A stretch of 64,000 nucleotides of DNA, taken from IMG/VR virus record IMGVR_UViG_3300036850_000105, positions 1 through 64,000 of that record; one strand, 5' to 3'. Position numbers and translations under genes: made by a program. The notes under the pieces were generated by a model, which had not been told where the DNA came from, ran no database searches, and worked only from the letters and a program-made list of their open reading frames with translations. Shown piece after piece: positions 1 to 6,877 of the stretch (position 1 is the stretch's first letter; every line of letters starts with the position of its first letter). The DNA comes from a virus.

Positions 1-110
1 GGAGGCGACTCGAGGATGGCGATGACCGTGTCTAACCCAGGTGGTCGGCACAGCTGCGACCAGTGCTCGCGTATAAACTCCACCGCTCGCTTGATTCGCT
101 CGTCGGTCAT
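1..110 (-). CDS. Hypothetical small protein, 3' end outside window
   Basis: ATG at 110 read leftward gives MTDERIKRAVEFIREHW and stays open to the window edge, so the C-terminus is missing. The start overlaps the stop of the upstream gene by 4 bp (ATGA, 107-110), the junction style of this whole operon. The visible part is charged and helical, with no motif I recognise. It is the promoter-distal visible gene of the leftward early operon. Confidence 0.6.
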   Translation of the reverse strand, partial: MTDERIKRAVEFIREHWSQLCRPPGLDTVIAILESP

Positions 111-346
111 CGGCTCAGCCTCCCTGCCGCGAATTCGCGGTGAGTCATGTCGGCGGTGATCCTGGACACCTCGGCAATCGTCAGCGTGGAGCCCTTTTCA
201 CGGGTCGCCACGGCCAAGAATGCAGAGAACAGGGCGCGCCCGATCATCCCGTTCGGCAACGGCGCGGCCCGCTCAATCGCGTCGCACAATTCCGAGGCCA
301 GCCTCACGAACTGTAACGCGTCGTCATCCGAAAGTGTTTCGGTCAT
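107..346 (-). CDS. Hypothetical protein, 79 aa
   Basis: Start chosen at 346 (MTETLSDDDALQFVRLAS) because it makes an ATGA overlap with the upstream stop at 343. The open frame extends further upstream, but that part overlaps the neighbour and reads as arginine-rich noise. Soluble, mostly helical, acidic N-terminus, no recognised domain. Member of the leftward early operon. Confidence 0.7.
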   Translation of the reverse strand: MTETLSDDDALQFVRLASELCDAIERAAPLPNGMIGRALFSAFLAVATREKGSTLTIAEVSRITADMTHREFAAGRLSR

Positions 347-522
347 CGCCGTTTGCTCGCTTTCTTTGCGGGCATCGGGTTGAGGATCTTCAGGACTTGG
401 ATCGCCTGGAACGCTTCGAGCCCGTTCGAGCTGAACAGGTTGCCGTCGCGCTGAGTCCCGCACGTCCGGAGGGCCGCGAGTGCGCGCTTGATTCGCGAGC
501 GTGACGGGTCGGTGGCTCTCAC
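343..522 (-). CDS. Hypothetical basic protein, 59 aa
   Basis: GTG start at 522 overlaps the stop of the upstream micro-gene (GTGA, 519-522). Basic helix near the N-terminus (SRSRIKRALAAL) and a lysine/arginine-rich tail (AKKASKRR) suggest nucleic-acid contact, but no family is recognised. A longer ATG start at 546 is possible but would run through the overlapping gene. Confidence 0.6.
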   Translation of the reverse strand: MRATDPSRSRIKRALAALRTCGTQRDGNLFSSNGLEAFQAIQVLKILNPMPAKKASKRR

Positions 523-596
523 GACGAGAGCCTCTCGAATGCCCACGCGAACAGGTAGGCGCCGGTCAGCAGCGTCACGATGAACGGGTCCGTCAC
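519..596 (-). CDS. Predicted membrane micro-protein, 25 aa
   Basis: Very short frame, supported only by context: a GTG start at 596 overlaps the upstream stop (GTGA, 593-596) and its stop overlaps the next start (GTGA, 519-522). The product is almost entirely one hydrophobic helix (FIVTLLTGAYLFAWAF) followed by ERLSS, i.e. a single-span membrane peptide. Function unknown. Confidence 0.5.
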   Translation of the reverse strand: MTDPFIVTLLTGAYLFAWAFERLSS

Positions 597-781
597 TTCC
601 GCCTGCCCTTCGCCTTCCCGCGCTTCGGGGCGGGTTGGGTTAGGCGGTAGATGCGGCGGATGTCTGAGATCGCGACGTTCATCGGCCACTGATTAGTGGC
701 GCCTCCGCGACACTCCGCGCGCCTGGCTCCCAGGATCCGCCGTATCTCCCTGAGCCTCTCCGTCGGCGTGCGCGGTTTCAC
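593..781 (-). CDS. Hypothetical basic protein, 62 aa
   Basis: GTG start at 781 overlaps the upstream stop (GTGA, 778-781). The product is strongly basic (PTERLREIRRILGARRAEC near the start, KRGKAKGRRK at the end), consistent with DNA or RNA binding. The central ISDIRRIYRL could be a recognition helix; this is inference. Unknown family. Confidence 0.6.
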   Translation of the reverse strand: MKPRTPTERLREIRRILGARRAECRGGATNQWPMNVAISDIRRIYRLTQPAPKRGKAKGRRK

Positions 782-969
782 TTCACGCCCTCCGCGATCA
801 GCTCGGTCTTTCGGCCGTGTGGAGTCAGGCGCCGCGTGATCTTCCACTTCGTTCCGGTGGGCAAGTGTCGAAGCGCTCTCCGCGCGTGCTCCTCGTCCAC
901 GTACGTTGATGGGCCCAGATTGTTGTAGCTCTCCAATTCGAGCCGGTAGGGTCGGGTGCGCGGTTTCAC
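778..969 (-). CDS. Hypothetical protein, 63 aa
   Basis: GTG start at 969 overlaps the upstream stop (GTGA, 966-969). Product has a YRLELESYNNLG segment and a WKITRRLTPHGRKTELI segment with alternating polar/hydrophobic residues suggesting a small beta-rich fold. No domain recognised. Part of the translationally coupled leftward operon. Confidence 0.65.
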   Translation of the reverse strand: MKPRTRPYRLELESYNNLGPSTYVDEEHARRALRHLPTGTKWKITRRLTPHGRKTELIAEGVK

Positions 970-1211
970 TTGGCCCCCAGGCGGTCGAGAGCTTCGAGGG
1001 CTGCCTTCACTTCGCTCATGCGCCGGCTCCCGTCGGCGGTGAGAATGAACTTCCGTACCGTCGCCACATCCTCGGCCCGGGCGGATTGGAGGGCGGCGAT
1101 AATCTCCTCAGCCCATGCTTGCTGACCAGTGGTCAACGGACGCACTTCGCAGCCCGGTGTTGAGAAGTGCGCCCTCAGCTTCGCCTCGATTATCTCGCGC
1201 GTGCTGGTCAT
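966..1211 (-). CDS. Hypothetical helical protein, 81 aa
   Basis: Start at 1211 (MTSTREIIEAKLRAHF) gives an ATGA overlap with the upstream stop at 1208. Mostly amphipathic helices, with two LxAL-type segments, no cysteine motif, no catalytic signature. Unknown function in the early operon. Confidence 0.65.
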   Translation of the reverse strand: MTSTREIIEAKLRAHFSTPGCEVRPLTTGQQAWAEEIIAALQSARAEDVATVRKFILTADGSRRMSEVKAALEALDRLGAK

Positions 1212-1399
1212 GCCGTCTCGATCCTTCCGCGCCTGATGTGGCCGAGTGTCTCCCCGGTTCCAGCGTAGTGTCCCGGGCTGCATGTTTTCCAGACTCGACC
1301 GTCTTTCGTCTTGTAGTAGCTCTCACCAGTGGCGCAGAGGTGGTCGCTCCACGTGCTGACGATACGGTTGCTGTCGTGGTTTTCGTCGCCAGCCATCAC
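1208..1399 (-). CDS. Hypothetical protein, 63 aa
   Basis: GTG at 1399 is followed directly by ATG at 1396; either could initiate. The product carries a KTKDGRVWKTCSPGHYAG segment resembling short phage proteins that describe a sample or tag-like beta hairpin, but no family can be named. It lies 6 bp downstream of the 295-aa zinc protein gene. Confidence 0.6.
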   Translation of the reverse strand: MMAGDENHDSNRIVSTWSDHLCATGESYYKTKDGRVWKTCSPGHYAGTGETLGHIRRGRIETA

Positions 1400-1405
1400 T
1401 TCGCC

Positions 1406-2293
1406 TCACAACGTCGAATACAGCTCATCAGCATCCTCGGCATCCCACGGGTGTTTCGGCTTCCCCTTGCGGTCGAAATCCGCGAGGGTTTGCGTATGCT
1501 TTCGTTGCATGGCGGCGCGGCGTTCGTCCTGCTCTCGGTACCAGCGCCGAGCCCCGTCACTGTGCGAAAGCTCTCGCGTGTGGTGCTCGTTGTGCTCCCG
1601 GTACGGATCTCGCCCCGGCGCGGGAGGCTGAGTGGAGCCTCGCAACGCGTCGCCCGAAGGCGAAGCGTCTGCCGTCTCACGATGGGCAGCATCCACAGAG
1701 ACCCCGGCCGGGGCGAGTTTTGATTGGCGGGCGGCGATCCGCGCGAGGACGATCTGCTTGCCCGTAATGCCGCACGCGTTGCACTTGTCGCCGTAGTTGC
1801 AAAGGTCGGTGCTTCCACACTTTGGGCACTCGTCAGCGGCGGGGAGGCGGCGGAGGGTTTTGCGGCGGGTGATTTCGGCGTCCACGTCTTCAGCTGAGCC
1901 GTGGCGTCCGGCGTCGCAGTACCACGCACGATCCTCGCTTGGCTGTCCCGGAATGTAGTGAGGACCTGAGCCGCGAAAGTGAACGCCAGCTCCGGCGTTT
2001 CCACAGAGACGGCACACGCAGTCGCCCTCGTACAACCGGTCACCATCCGGCAACGGATCGCGGACGGCGGCGTAGTAGGAGGACCAGGTAACCCACTCTG
2101 GCTTGATCCGTGCCGGCCTCTCCCCGCCTTCGCGATCATCCCGAAGACCAATGCCGATCCATCTGTCGGCGTCGTTGTCCCATTCCGCGTCCTGAACCAG
2201 GACGCCCTTGTCGTTGCTGCCGATGCCACAATCCCACCGGGTGCCTTTTGGCAAGACACGGGGAGGCGGACTCGGCGGCTTGTTTTCGCTCAT
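1406..2293 (-). CDS. Zinc-ribbon-containing hypothetical protein, 295 aa
   Basis: Two putative metal sites are visible: CVCRLCG near residue 92, and a classic double ribbon near residues 155-174 (CPKCGSTDLCNYGDKCNACG). The C-terminal third is low-complexity, rich in His, Glu and Arg (REHNEHHTRELSHSDGARRW), likely helical or disordered. The largest unknown of the leftward operon. Zinc ribbons of this kind mostly bind nucleic acid or proteins, but there is no catalytic motif, so function stays open. ATG start at 2293, three bases after the previous stop. Confidence 0.7.
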   Translation of the reverse strand: MSENKPPSPPPRVLPKGTRWDCGIGSNDKGVLVQDAEWDNDADRWIGIGLRDDREGGERPARIKPEWVTWSSYYAAVRDPLPDGDRLYEGDCVCRLCGNAGAGVHFRGSGPHYIPGQPSEDRAWYCDAGRHGSAEDVDAEITRRKTLRRLPAADECPKCGSTDLCNYGDKCNACGITGKQIVLARIAARQSKLAPAGVSVDAAHRETADASPSGDALRGSTQPPAPGRDPYREHNEHHTRELSHSDGARRWYREQDERRAAMQRKHTQTLADFDRKGKPKHPWDAEDADELYSTL

Positions 2294-2296
2294 GGC

Positions 2297-2545
2297 CTAG
2301 CCCTCCCCTTCCCGAAGCGCCCCCGCTGGCAAGCACTCCTTCACGTCGGCGCTGGCGTCTGCAAGCAGAGCCTTCCGCTTCGCCTCGTACTTCGCCTCGA
2401 TCGATTGCGGCGTCGTCAGGAGCTCGGCGTCGGTGTCGCGGCGGAGCTGCTCGAGGCGTCGGGCGAGCTTCGCGGCGAGGGTGTACTTGTCGGGGGCGGA
2501 ACGTTGTTTCGGGTCGGGCGTCGGAGTGGGGGTGGGTTTTGACAT
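2297..2545 (-). CDS. Hypothetical protein, 82 aa
   Basis: Start at 2545 (MSKPTPTPTPDPKQRS) is fixed by a good Shine-Dalgarno, GAAAGGA, 5 nt upstream. A Pro/Thr-rich N-terminus is followed by a charged coiled-coil-like region (LARRLEQLRRD, IEAKYEAKRKALLADA). It directly follows the RecT-like gene and could be an accessory to the recombination module, which is inference. Confidence 0.65.
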   Translation of the reverse strand: MSKPTPTPTPDPKQRSAPDKYTLAAKLARRLEQLRRDTDAELLTTPQSIEAKYEAKRKALLADASADVKECLPAGALREGEG

Positions 2546-2562
2546 GGGGGTCCTTTCAGAAC

Positions 2563-3357
2563 TCACGAGACGACCTCAGAGCCATTCTTTGCGCGCAGCG
2601 CCGCCTCGAGTGAGGCCGGACTCCCTGGCGTGAGCCCAGCTGGCACGTGCGAAACGTCCTCGCCGTAGGTGTCGATCACCTCGTCGCTCGTGTGCATTCC
2701 GAGTGAGAGCTCCGGCGAGTAGACGCGGGTCCAGAACGCGGCGGCCCGGTAGCAGAGCATCTGCTCGGGCATCGTCAGCCACTTCGAGCCGTTCTTCTTC
2801 GTCCAGCCCTCGGCGTCGGCGAGCCGCATCGTGATCAGGGTGCCAACGCACTCCTCGCCGGTTGCCCTGTCCTTGGCGACCGCGCGGCATCCCCAGTCCG
2901 CTTTCCCTTCCTCGCCCTGCCAGCGGAACCGGAGCGGCGTGAAGCGCCCGCTTGCGTTCACCGTGGCGATCAGGAACGTCGACCGCCAGCTCGGGCGCCC
3001 GTGGATGATGTCCAGGTTTTGGGCGACCATCAGAACCGAGCAGCCGATCCGGCTCGCGAGCTCGATTGCGATCAGGGTGTTCGGGATGTTGTTCTGGTAG
3101 GCCTGGGGCATCAGGCTGGACGACGCGAGCGCTTTGGCCATGCGCTGGGCCGTCGTGAACGCCTCACCGCTTGCGAAGGCCGAGATCGCTCGCCCGGGCT
3201 CCTGGGCTTCCGCGATGGCGAGCGCGGCCGGTGGCTCGACGGGTGCAGCCGGTGCCGGGTCCGCCGGAGTGACCACCGGGAGCGGCGTCTGCTCGACGGG
3301 CGGCGCCGGATTCTCGGGGAGTTGTTGCTGTTCGGTCGTGGGTGTTCGGGGAGGCAT
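2563..3357 (-). CDS. RecT-like single-strand annealing protein (putative)
   Basis: 264 aa. Residues 1-55 are Pro/Ala-rich and probably disordered. The remainder has the layout of phage annealing proteins often annotated as RecT-like: a helical AQRMAKALASSSLMP segment, LIAIELASRIGCSVLMVAQNL, then IHGRPSWRSTFLIA, and a late GWTKKNGSKWLTMPEQMLCY stretch. Such proteins coat single-stranded DNA and anneal it to the lagging strand. The gene immediately follows a RecE-like nuclease, the usual SSAP-exonuclease pair. Start at 3357 (MPPRTPTTEQ) is supported by an AAAGGA ribosome site 6 nt upstream. The family call rests on motif memory, not a search, and many homologues are only labelled hypothetical. 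Confidence 0.6.
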   Translation of the reverse strand: MPPRTPTTEQQQLPENPAPPVEQTPLPVVTPADPAPAAPVEPPAALAIAEAQEPGRAISAFASGEAFTTAQRMAKALASSSLMPQAYQNNIPNTLIAIELASRIGCSVLMVAQNLDIIHGRPSWRSTFLIATVNASGRFTPLRFRWQGEEGKADWGCRAVAKDRATGEECVGTLITMRLADAEGWTKKNGSKWLTMPEQMLCYRAAAFWTRVYSPELSLGMHTSDEVIDTYGEDVSHVPAGLTPGSPASLEAALRAKNGSEVVS

Positions 3358-3368
3358 GTTCGGTCCTT

Positions 3369-4175
3369 TCAAGCGGCCCAAAATGGCACTTCGATCGTCT
3401 GGATTGTCTCGCTGTACCCGGGCCAGCGCCCGGTATTCATGCAGTGCGCCAGGGTGTCGATGTCACGCCGCGCCGCCTGGTACCCGCGCCCGATCCCCTC
3501 CGCGTCGAGCGTGAACGGGGCGAGCGCGTAGGGTGGCGACTTCTCGACGGCGAGCAGAACGAAGTGCTGGACCGGCATGTCGAGTGACAGGGCGGCGGAG
3601 CGGTAGAGAGCGTCCTGGACGTGGTAGTCGTACTTCGCAACGTCACGACGGAACTCGTCCCAACTCGCGTCCTCCGTGGTCTTCACGTCCACGATCATCG
3701 CAAGGGATTCGACGTAGTAGTCGAGTCGGCTCTTGCACGAGAGCCCGGTCTCCTCGTCCTTCCAGGCTAGCGTCAGCTCCGGCAGACCGTCGTGGATCAT
3801 CTGCGAAGCGAGCGGGTGTGCCTTCACGGATTCAACCATCGCCGTGATGGTGAGCAGGTCGTCCATCGGCATCGCATCGAAGTCAGCGTGCGCGGCCAGC
3901 CATTCGGCCTTGGCGGCCTTCATGCCCTTGCCCGAGAACTTGGGAAGCTTGACGTAGGCAGACGCGAACTTCTCGGGCTCCAGGAGAGCCATGTGGAACG
4001 CGCGCCCAAACGCTCGGGCGGGCGTGTCCTTGTCGGGCGCCGTGCCGTCGATCCAGGCCTTGTAGTGGGCCGGCGAGCGACGGACGTGCTTCAGCGCCGA
4101 GTTGCTCACGACGCCAAGCTCTCGCCGGTGGTATTCGGTGGCTGGTAGCGCCTTGTGGATTCCGGTCTCGATCAA
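3369..4175 (-). CDS. RecE/YqaJ-like PD-(D/E)XK exonuclease
   Basis: 268 aa. Features of the phage exonuclease family annotated as PDDEXK-like (DUF3799/RecE C-terminal type): SNSALKHVRRSPAHYKAW near residues 25-42, GRAFHMALLEPEKF at 58-71, CKSRLDYY with Asp153, the DxK motif VDVKTT (Asp164, Lys166), and YDYHVQDALYRSA at 183-195. Predicted to resect one strand of double-stranded DNA ends, providing substrate for the annealing protein encoded next. TTG start at 4175 overlaps the upstream stop (TTGA, 4172-4175) and has GGAGG 5 nt upstream. No ATG fits as well. Confidence 0.8.
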   Translation of the reverse strand: MIETGIHKALPATEYHRRELGVVSNSALKHVRRSPAHYKAWIDGTAPDKDTPARAFGRAFHMALLEPEKFASAYVKLPKFSGKGMKAAKAEWLAAHADFDAMPMDDLLTITAMVESVKAHPLASQMIHDGLPELTLAWKDEETGLSCKSRLDYYVESLAMIVDVKTTEDASWDEFRRDVAKYDYHVQDALYRSAALSLDMPVQHFVLLAVEKSPPYALAPFTLDAEGIGRGYQAARRDIDTLAHCMNTGRWPGYSETIQTIEVPFWAA

Positions 4176-4270
4176 CGTCGCCTCCCGTCCGCAACCCCGA
4201 TGGCGGATGCGCACACGATCAGCAAATAGACAAGAGTCCACCAGGGATGAGCATCGATGTACGCGAACAT
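4172..4270 (-). CDS. Predicted membrane micro-protein, 32 aa
   Basis: ATG at 4270; product starts MFAYIDAHPWW and then carries one hydrophobic span (TLVYLLIVCASAIGVA) with a basic tail GRRR. Stop overlaps the nuclease start by 4 bp, so the two are probably translationally coupled. Too short for homology; function unknown. Confidence 0.6.
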   Translation of the reverse strand: MFAYIDAHPWWTLVYLLIVCASAIGVADGRRR

Positions 4271-4272
4271 GC

Positions 4273-4548
4273 TCACTTGGCCGCCCTCCACCTCTCCACC
4301 AACCGCAAGAACCTCGCGAGCTTCTTCGGCTGGTTGTCTTGCGCGTAGTCGAAGGCCGCGTTGTGTGCGACACACCGGCTGGCCTCGTCACACCGACAGA
4401 GGCTCGGCGGGACCTCCGCGTCGAATGCCATGGTCCGGTCGATCGCCCGCGCGATCTCGCCGTACTTCTCCGGCATGTTGCGCAGGATGTACTCCTCGGC
4501 GGTCAGCTCGCGCCATCCGTCGTCGGTGAGTTTGGTGTGCTCGCTCAT
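4273..4548 (-). CDS. Hypothetical protein, 91 aa
   Basis: ATG at 4548 with GAGGA 5 nt upstream. Product MSEHTKLTDDGWRELTAEEY... contains a Cys/His cluster in the middle (SLCRCDEASRCVAHNAAFDYA), possibly a metal site, and a basic helical C-terminus (LARFLRLVERWRAAK). No family recognised. Confidence 0.7.
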   Translation of the reverse strand: MSEHTKLTDDGWRELTAEEYILRNMPEKYGEIARAIDRTMAFDAEVPPSLCRCDEASRCVAHNAAFDYAQDNQPKKLARFLRLVERWRAAK

Positions 4549-4625
4549 GGTTTCCTCGCGGTCAGGCCATCGAGTGAGCCGCGCGGCCTGCCGGGGGGAA
4601 GCAGTTGCCGCGCAGCTCGCTCCAT
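4545..4625 (-). CDS. Possible micro-ORF, 26 aa
   Basis: ATG at 4625 to TGA at 4545, overlapping the next start by ATGA, and filling the only gap of this operon stretch. Product is Pro/Arg/Gly-rich with no structure signal. Supported only by junction style, so weak; it may simply be a leader. Confidence 0.3.
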   Translation of the reverse strand: MERAARQLLPPGRPRGSLDGLTARKP

Positions 4626-4629
4626 GGAC

Positions 4630-4833
4630 TCACCGCTTCCTCGCCTCCTCCAGCACAACAATCAGCGCCCCGACCTCGTTCGCGATCCGCTCGACAATCG
4701 GTCGCACAATGCGGAGCACCGACAGATCACCCGGTGCGTCCTCGAGCAGCCCCGCGCAAAGCCGAAGCTGGTCGGCCGGCTTCATCGCCTCGATTCGGGC
4801 GGCGAGTTCCTCGAGAGTCGAGTGGGGCGTCAC
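4630..4833 (-). CDS. Hypothetical helical protein, 67 aa
   Basis: GTG at 4833 overlaps the upstream stop (GTGA, 4830-4833). Product (MTPHSTLEELAARIEAMKPA...) is entirely amphipathic helix, ending in a hydrophobic VGALIVVLEEARKR. No recognised domain. Confidence 0.65.
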   Translation of the reverse strand: MTPHSTLEELAARIEAMKPADQLRLCAGLLEDAPGDLSVLRIVRPIVERIANEVGALIVVLEEARKR

Positions 4834-4982
4834 GGCATCCCTCCCACATCCCGCCGCCACGAATCGACGGGCTTGCGATCGCGTGCCGCGAGGTGGTGCC
4901 AGTGTCGGATCACGATGGCGCGGACGATGATGGCGGCGAAGACGATGGCGGGGGGGACGAGTATCCAGAGAAGCCAGGTCAT
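4830..4982 (-). CDS. Predicted single-span membrane protein, 50 aa
   Basis: ATG at 4982 overlaps the upstream stop (ATGA, 4979-4982) and the TGA stop overlaps the next GTG. The N-terminal half is one strong transmembrane helix (MTWLLWILVPPAIVFAAIIV) followed by a basic cytoplasmic tail (RHWHHLAARDRKP). Both overlaps and the clean hydrophobic helix support a real gene. Function unknown; small early membrane proteins in phages often alter the host envelope, which is inference. Confidence 0.65.
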   Translation of the reverse strand: MTWLLWILVPPAIVFAAIIVRAIVIRHWHHLAARDRKPVDSWRRDVGGMP

Positions 4983-5233
4983 GGTTCGAGCTCCGGTGAA
5001 CGGTGGTCGCGATCGGGTGAGAGCCGTGGCTCCACGTCCGAAAGCAACCGGCCGAGCAGCTCTTTCCGGTCATGCTGGGCGAGCGCGAGAGCCAACGAGT
5101 TGAGGGCGTCACGCGCACGAAGCACCGCGTAGTCGTACGTAGCCTCACCGGCCGCCGTGAACCGTTGGGCGTCGGCGATGGCGCGCCAGGCGTCGGCGAG
5201 GAGGAATAGGTCGAGGGGGTTCTTGTCGGTCAT
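4979..5233 (-). CDS. Hypothetical protein, 84 aa
   Basis: ATG at 5233 overlaps the upstream stop (ATGA, 5230-5233). Product [20 protein letters not shown]... is helical with a charged C-terminus; no cysteines, no known motif. Part of the coupled early operon. Confidence 0.7.
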   Translation of the reverse strand: MTDKNPLDLFLLADAWRAIADAQRFTAAGEATYDYAVLRARDALNSLALALAQHDRKELLGRLLSDVEPRLSPDRDHRSPELEP

Positions 5234-5796
5234 TCAGTCACCACGTCGGCCTTCGCCCCGTACCCGTCCCCGTACCCGTCCCCGTACCCGGACCCGTACC
5301 CGGACCCGTACCCGGACCCGTACCCGGACCCGTACCCGTACCCGGACCCGTACCCGGACCCGTCCCCGTACCCGGACCCGTACCCGTCCCCGGACCCGTC
5401 CCCGTACCCGTCCCCGTCCCCGGACCCGTACCCGGACCCGTCCCCGGACCCGTCCCCGGACCCGAGATCGATCGTGCCGCTCGCTACGCGCACGCCACGA
5501 TCTTTGGCGTACTGATTTGGCGTGACCTCGCGCAGTAGACGAACGCGGCGCGCGACCACCTTGGTCTCCGTCGCGGCGTCACCGATGATGTCCTCTGCCT
5601 CCGCCTCGAAAAGTCGTGCGGCCCCGTCCCGCCACCAAGACTCAGGCGTCGGCGTGAGATGCAGTCCGCTCTCGCACATGCGGACGCTCGCCACCTCGTG
5701 CCAATCACCCGGCTTCCCTCCTGTCGGAAGGGACCACTGAAGCGACCCGCCGTGACAACTCCGACCGTCCTTGCCAAGGACCTTGTAGAGCTTCAC
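5230..5796 (-). CDS. DUF7666-like protein with Gly-Tyr/Asp/Ser repeat tail
   Basis: 188 aa. Residues 1 to about 105 resemble the small phage domain with [16 protein letters not shown], a [14 protein letters not shown] segment and a [12 protein letters not shown] strand, which I associate with DUF7666 (function unknown). From about residue 108 the protein is an uninterrupted run of X-G dipeptides with X = Ser, Asp or Tyr, ending in AKADVVTE. In related phage proteins this domain is often followed by other short tandem repeats, so the repeat tail is a family habit rather than an error. GTG start at 5796 overlaps the upstream stop (GTGA). Confidence 0.65.
   Translation of the reverse strand: MKLYKVLGKDGRSCHGGSLQWSLPTGGKPGDWHEVASVRMCESGLHLTPTPESWWRDGAARLFEAEAEDIIGDAATETKVVARRVRLLREVTPNQYAKDRGVRVASGTIDLGSGDGSGDGSGYGSGDGDGYGDGSGDGYGSGYGDGSGYGSGYGYGSGYGSGYGSGYGSGYGDGYGDGYGAKADVVTE
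5257..5463 (-). repeat. Hexanucleotide tandem repeat inside coding sequence
   Basis: About 34 consecutive 6-bp units on the plus strand of the form CCCGTA, CCCGGA or CCCGTC. Read leftward they encode Tyr-Gly, Ser-Gly or Asp-Gly. The 6-bp unit keeps the frame whatever the copy number, so slippage would lengthen or shorten the protein without breaking it. Confidence 0.9.
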
Positions 5797-6089
5797 TTCC
5801 ACGGCCCCTCGTTCCACGCTTTCTCCGCGTCACTGGAGCACTCGAGAACAGATGTGATGTTGCGGAGCGTGATGTCTGCGGCGGGACCGATCTTGCAATT
5901 CTTATTTGGACCGGACGACGCCAAGCCCATGAAGCCGCGCAGCTCTTGGGACCAGTAGACACACAGGCGCGCCTTCTTCAGCGCGATCGTCTCGCCGTCC
6001 GTGTCGTCCGCGTAGCCAAAGAACACGCCGCGGTGGGCGGTGGTGACGACGACGGGGCGACTCTTTTTGCCATTCGACGTGGATTTCAT
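5793..6089 (-). CDS. DUF6948-like protein, 98 aa
   Basis: Start at 6089 (MKSTSNGKKSRPVVVTT) with AGGGA upstream. The body matches the phage family I know as DUF6948: VVVTTAHRGVFFGY, then LKKARLCVYWSQELRGFMGLAS and a late ITSVLECSSDAEKAW. Small beta-rich protein of unknown function found in many siphovirus and myovirus early regions. The stop overlaps the next GTG. Confidence 0.7.
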   Translation of the reverse strand: MKSTSNGKKSRPVVVTTAHRGVFFGYADDTDGETIALKKARLCVYWSQELRGFMGLASSGPNKNCKIGPAADITLRNITSVLECSSDAEKAWNEGPWK

Positions 6090-6109
6090 TTGCGTTCCCT
6101 TCTTGCGAC

Positions 6110-6262
6110 TCAACTCGGCCATCTGTCCTCCAGCTGCATGAGGTAATCGGCGTGAAAACTCGCGAGCTCCAACACGAGCCCTTCGGGGTAGACGCCGCCG
6201 TGTAGGTAGCGGGCGAGGTCGAAGCACAGGCCTCGGAGGTGGGAGGCGTAGCGGGGGTCCAT
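6110..6262 (-). CDS. Hypothetical protein, 50 aa
   Basis: ATG at 6262 shares its A with the TAA stop of the upstream gene (TAATG). Product begins MDPRYASHLRGLCFDLARYL and ends MQLEDRWPS; compact, helical, composition like its neighbours. No family recognised. Fills the gap between two supported genes. Confidence 0.6.
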   Translation of the reverse strand: MDPRYASHLRGLCFDLARYLHGGVYPEGLVLELASFHADYLMQLEDRWPS

Positions 6263-6528
6263 TAGGAAGCCCTCTTGCGCTGAAGCGAAGCGCGCCTGTC
6301 ATATTCAGAAATCACCATCTCCCTCGTCTCCCTCGAGGGCTCCCGACACCCGGCAAGCGCCGCGTACGCCGCCCAGTCAGCCGCGTGAAACAGCCGGAGC
6401 CAGGCAGCGATCACGTGGGCGTCGGCGAGGATGTCAACGCGGGCTTCTACGCGCTCGCGGTCGATGGCGGAGATGAGGGCGCGGGATTTGTTGAGGCGGG
6501 CGATGCGCTCGAAGTTGTTGGCGCTCAC
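6262..6528 (-). CDS. Hypothetical protein, 88 aa
   Basis: GTG at 6528 overlaps the upstream stop (GTGA). Helical, Arg/Ala-rich (MSANNFERIARLNKSRALIS...), one Cys, no motif. Unknown early protein. Confidence 0.65.
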   Translation of the reverse strand: MSANNFERIARLNKSRALISAIDRERVEARVDILADAHVIAAWLRLFHAADWAAYAALAGCREPSRETREMVISEYDRRASLQRKRAS

Positions 6529-6725
6529 GGCTGCACCTCTGCCGGTTTGATGTCACACTTCCGGTCGATCGCGATGGTGAGCGGGTTGCGCGTCGCCGTA
6601 AGGACGACGGGCATCCCAGTGGCCGTCTTGCGTCGCACCCAGGCCGGCAGCCACTTGCCGCCGAACAGGATCTCGACGCGCTGCCGCACGCTGTAGGCGT
6701 CTTGCCAACGGGCGCGTACCTTCAT
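6525..6725 (-). CDS. Hypothetical beta-rich protein, 66 aa
   Basis: ATG at 6725 overlaps the upstream stop (ATGA). Product MKVRARWQDAYSVRQRVEIL... with FGGKWLPAWVRRKTATGMPVV and a late LTIAIDRKCDIKP looks like a small SH3- or KOW-like barrel; fold is inferred from pattern only. Confidence 0.65.
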   Translation of the reverse strand: MKVRARWQDAYSVRQRVEILFGGKWLPAWVRRKTATGMPVVLTATRNPLTIAIDRKCDIKPAEVQP

Positions 6726-6877
6726 GGTTCCTCCTTTTCGCAGCAGTCGTCACAGACGTTGTCGTCCGGATGTCCCGGCTCGAAGTCCTCGCCGCACACG
6801 TCGCACGTGTAGATGTCAGCCAGATCCTCTGATTCGCTGTACTCAGCGTCCGCTCCTCCGAAATCCCAGTCGGTCAT
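6722..6877 (-). CDS. Small zinc-ribbon protein, 51 aa
   Basis: Start at 6877 (MTDWDFGGADAEYSESEDL) makes an ATGA overlap with the upstream stop. Acidic N-terminus, then a four-cysteine site CDVCGEDFEPGHPDDNVCDDC that fits a zinc ribbon. Probably a protein- or nucleic-acid-binding accessory; no partner can be named. Confidence 0.7.
   Translation of the reverse strand: MTDWDFGGADAEYSESEDLADIYTCDVCGEDFEPGHPDDNVCDDCCEKEEP

Noticed and set aside
5257-5463. Possible CRISPR-like array
   Set aside because: Units are contiguous hexamers without spacers; it is a coding microsatellite.
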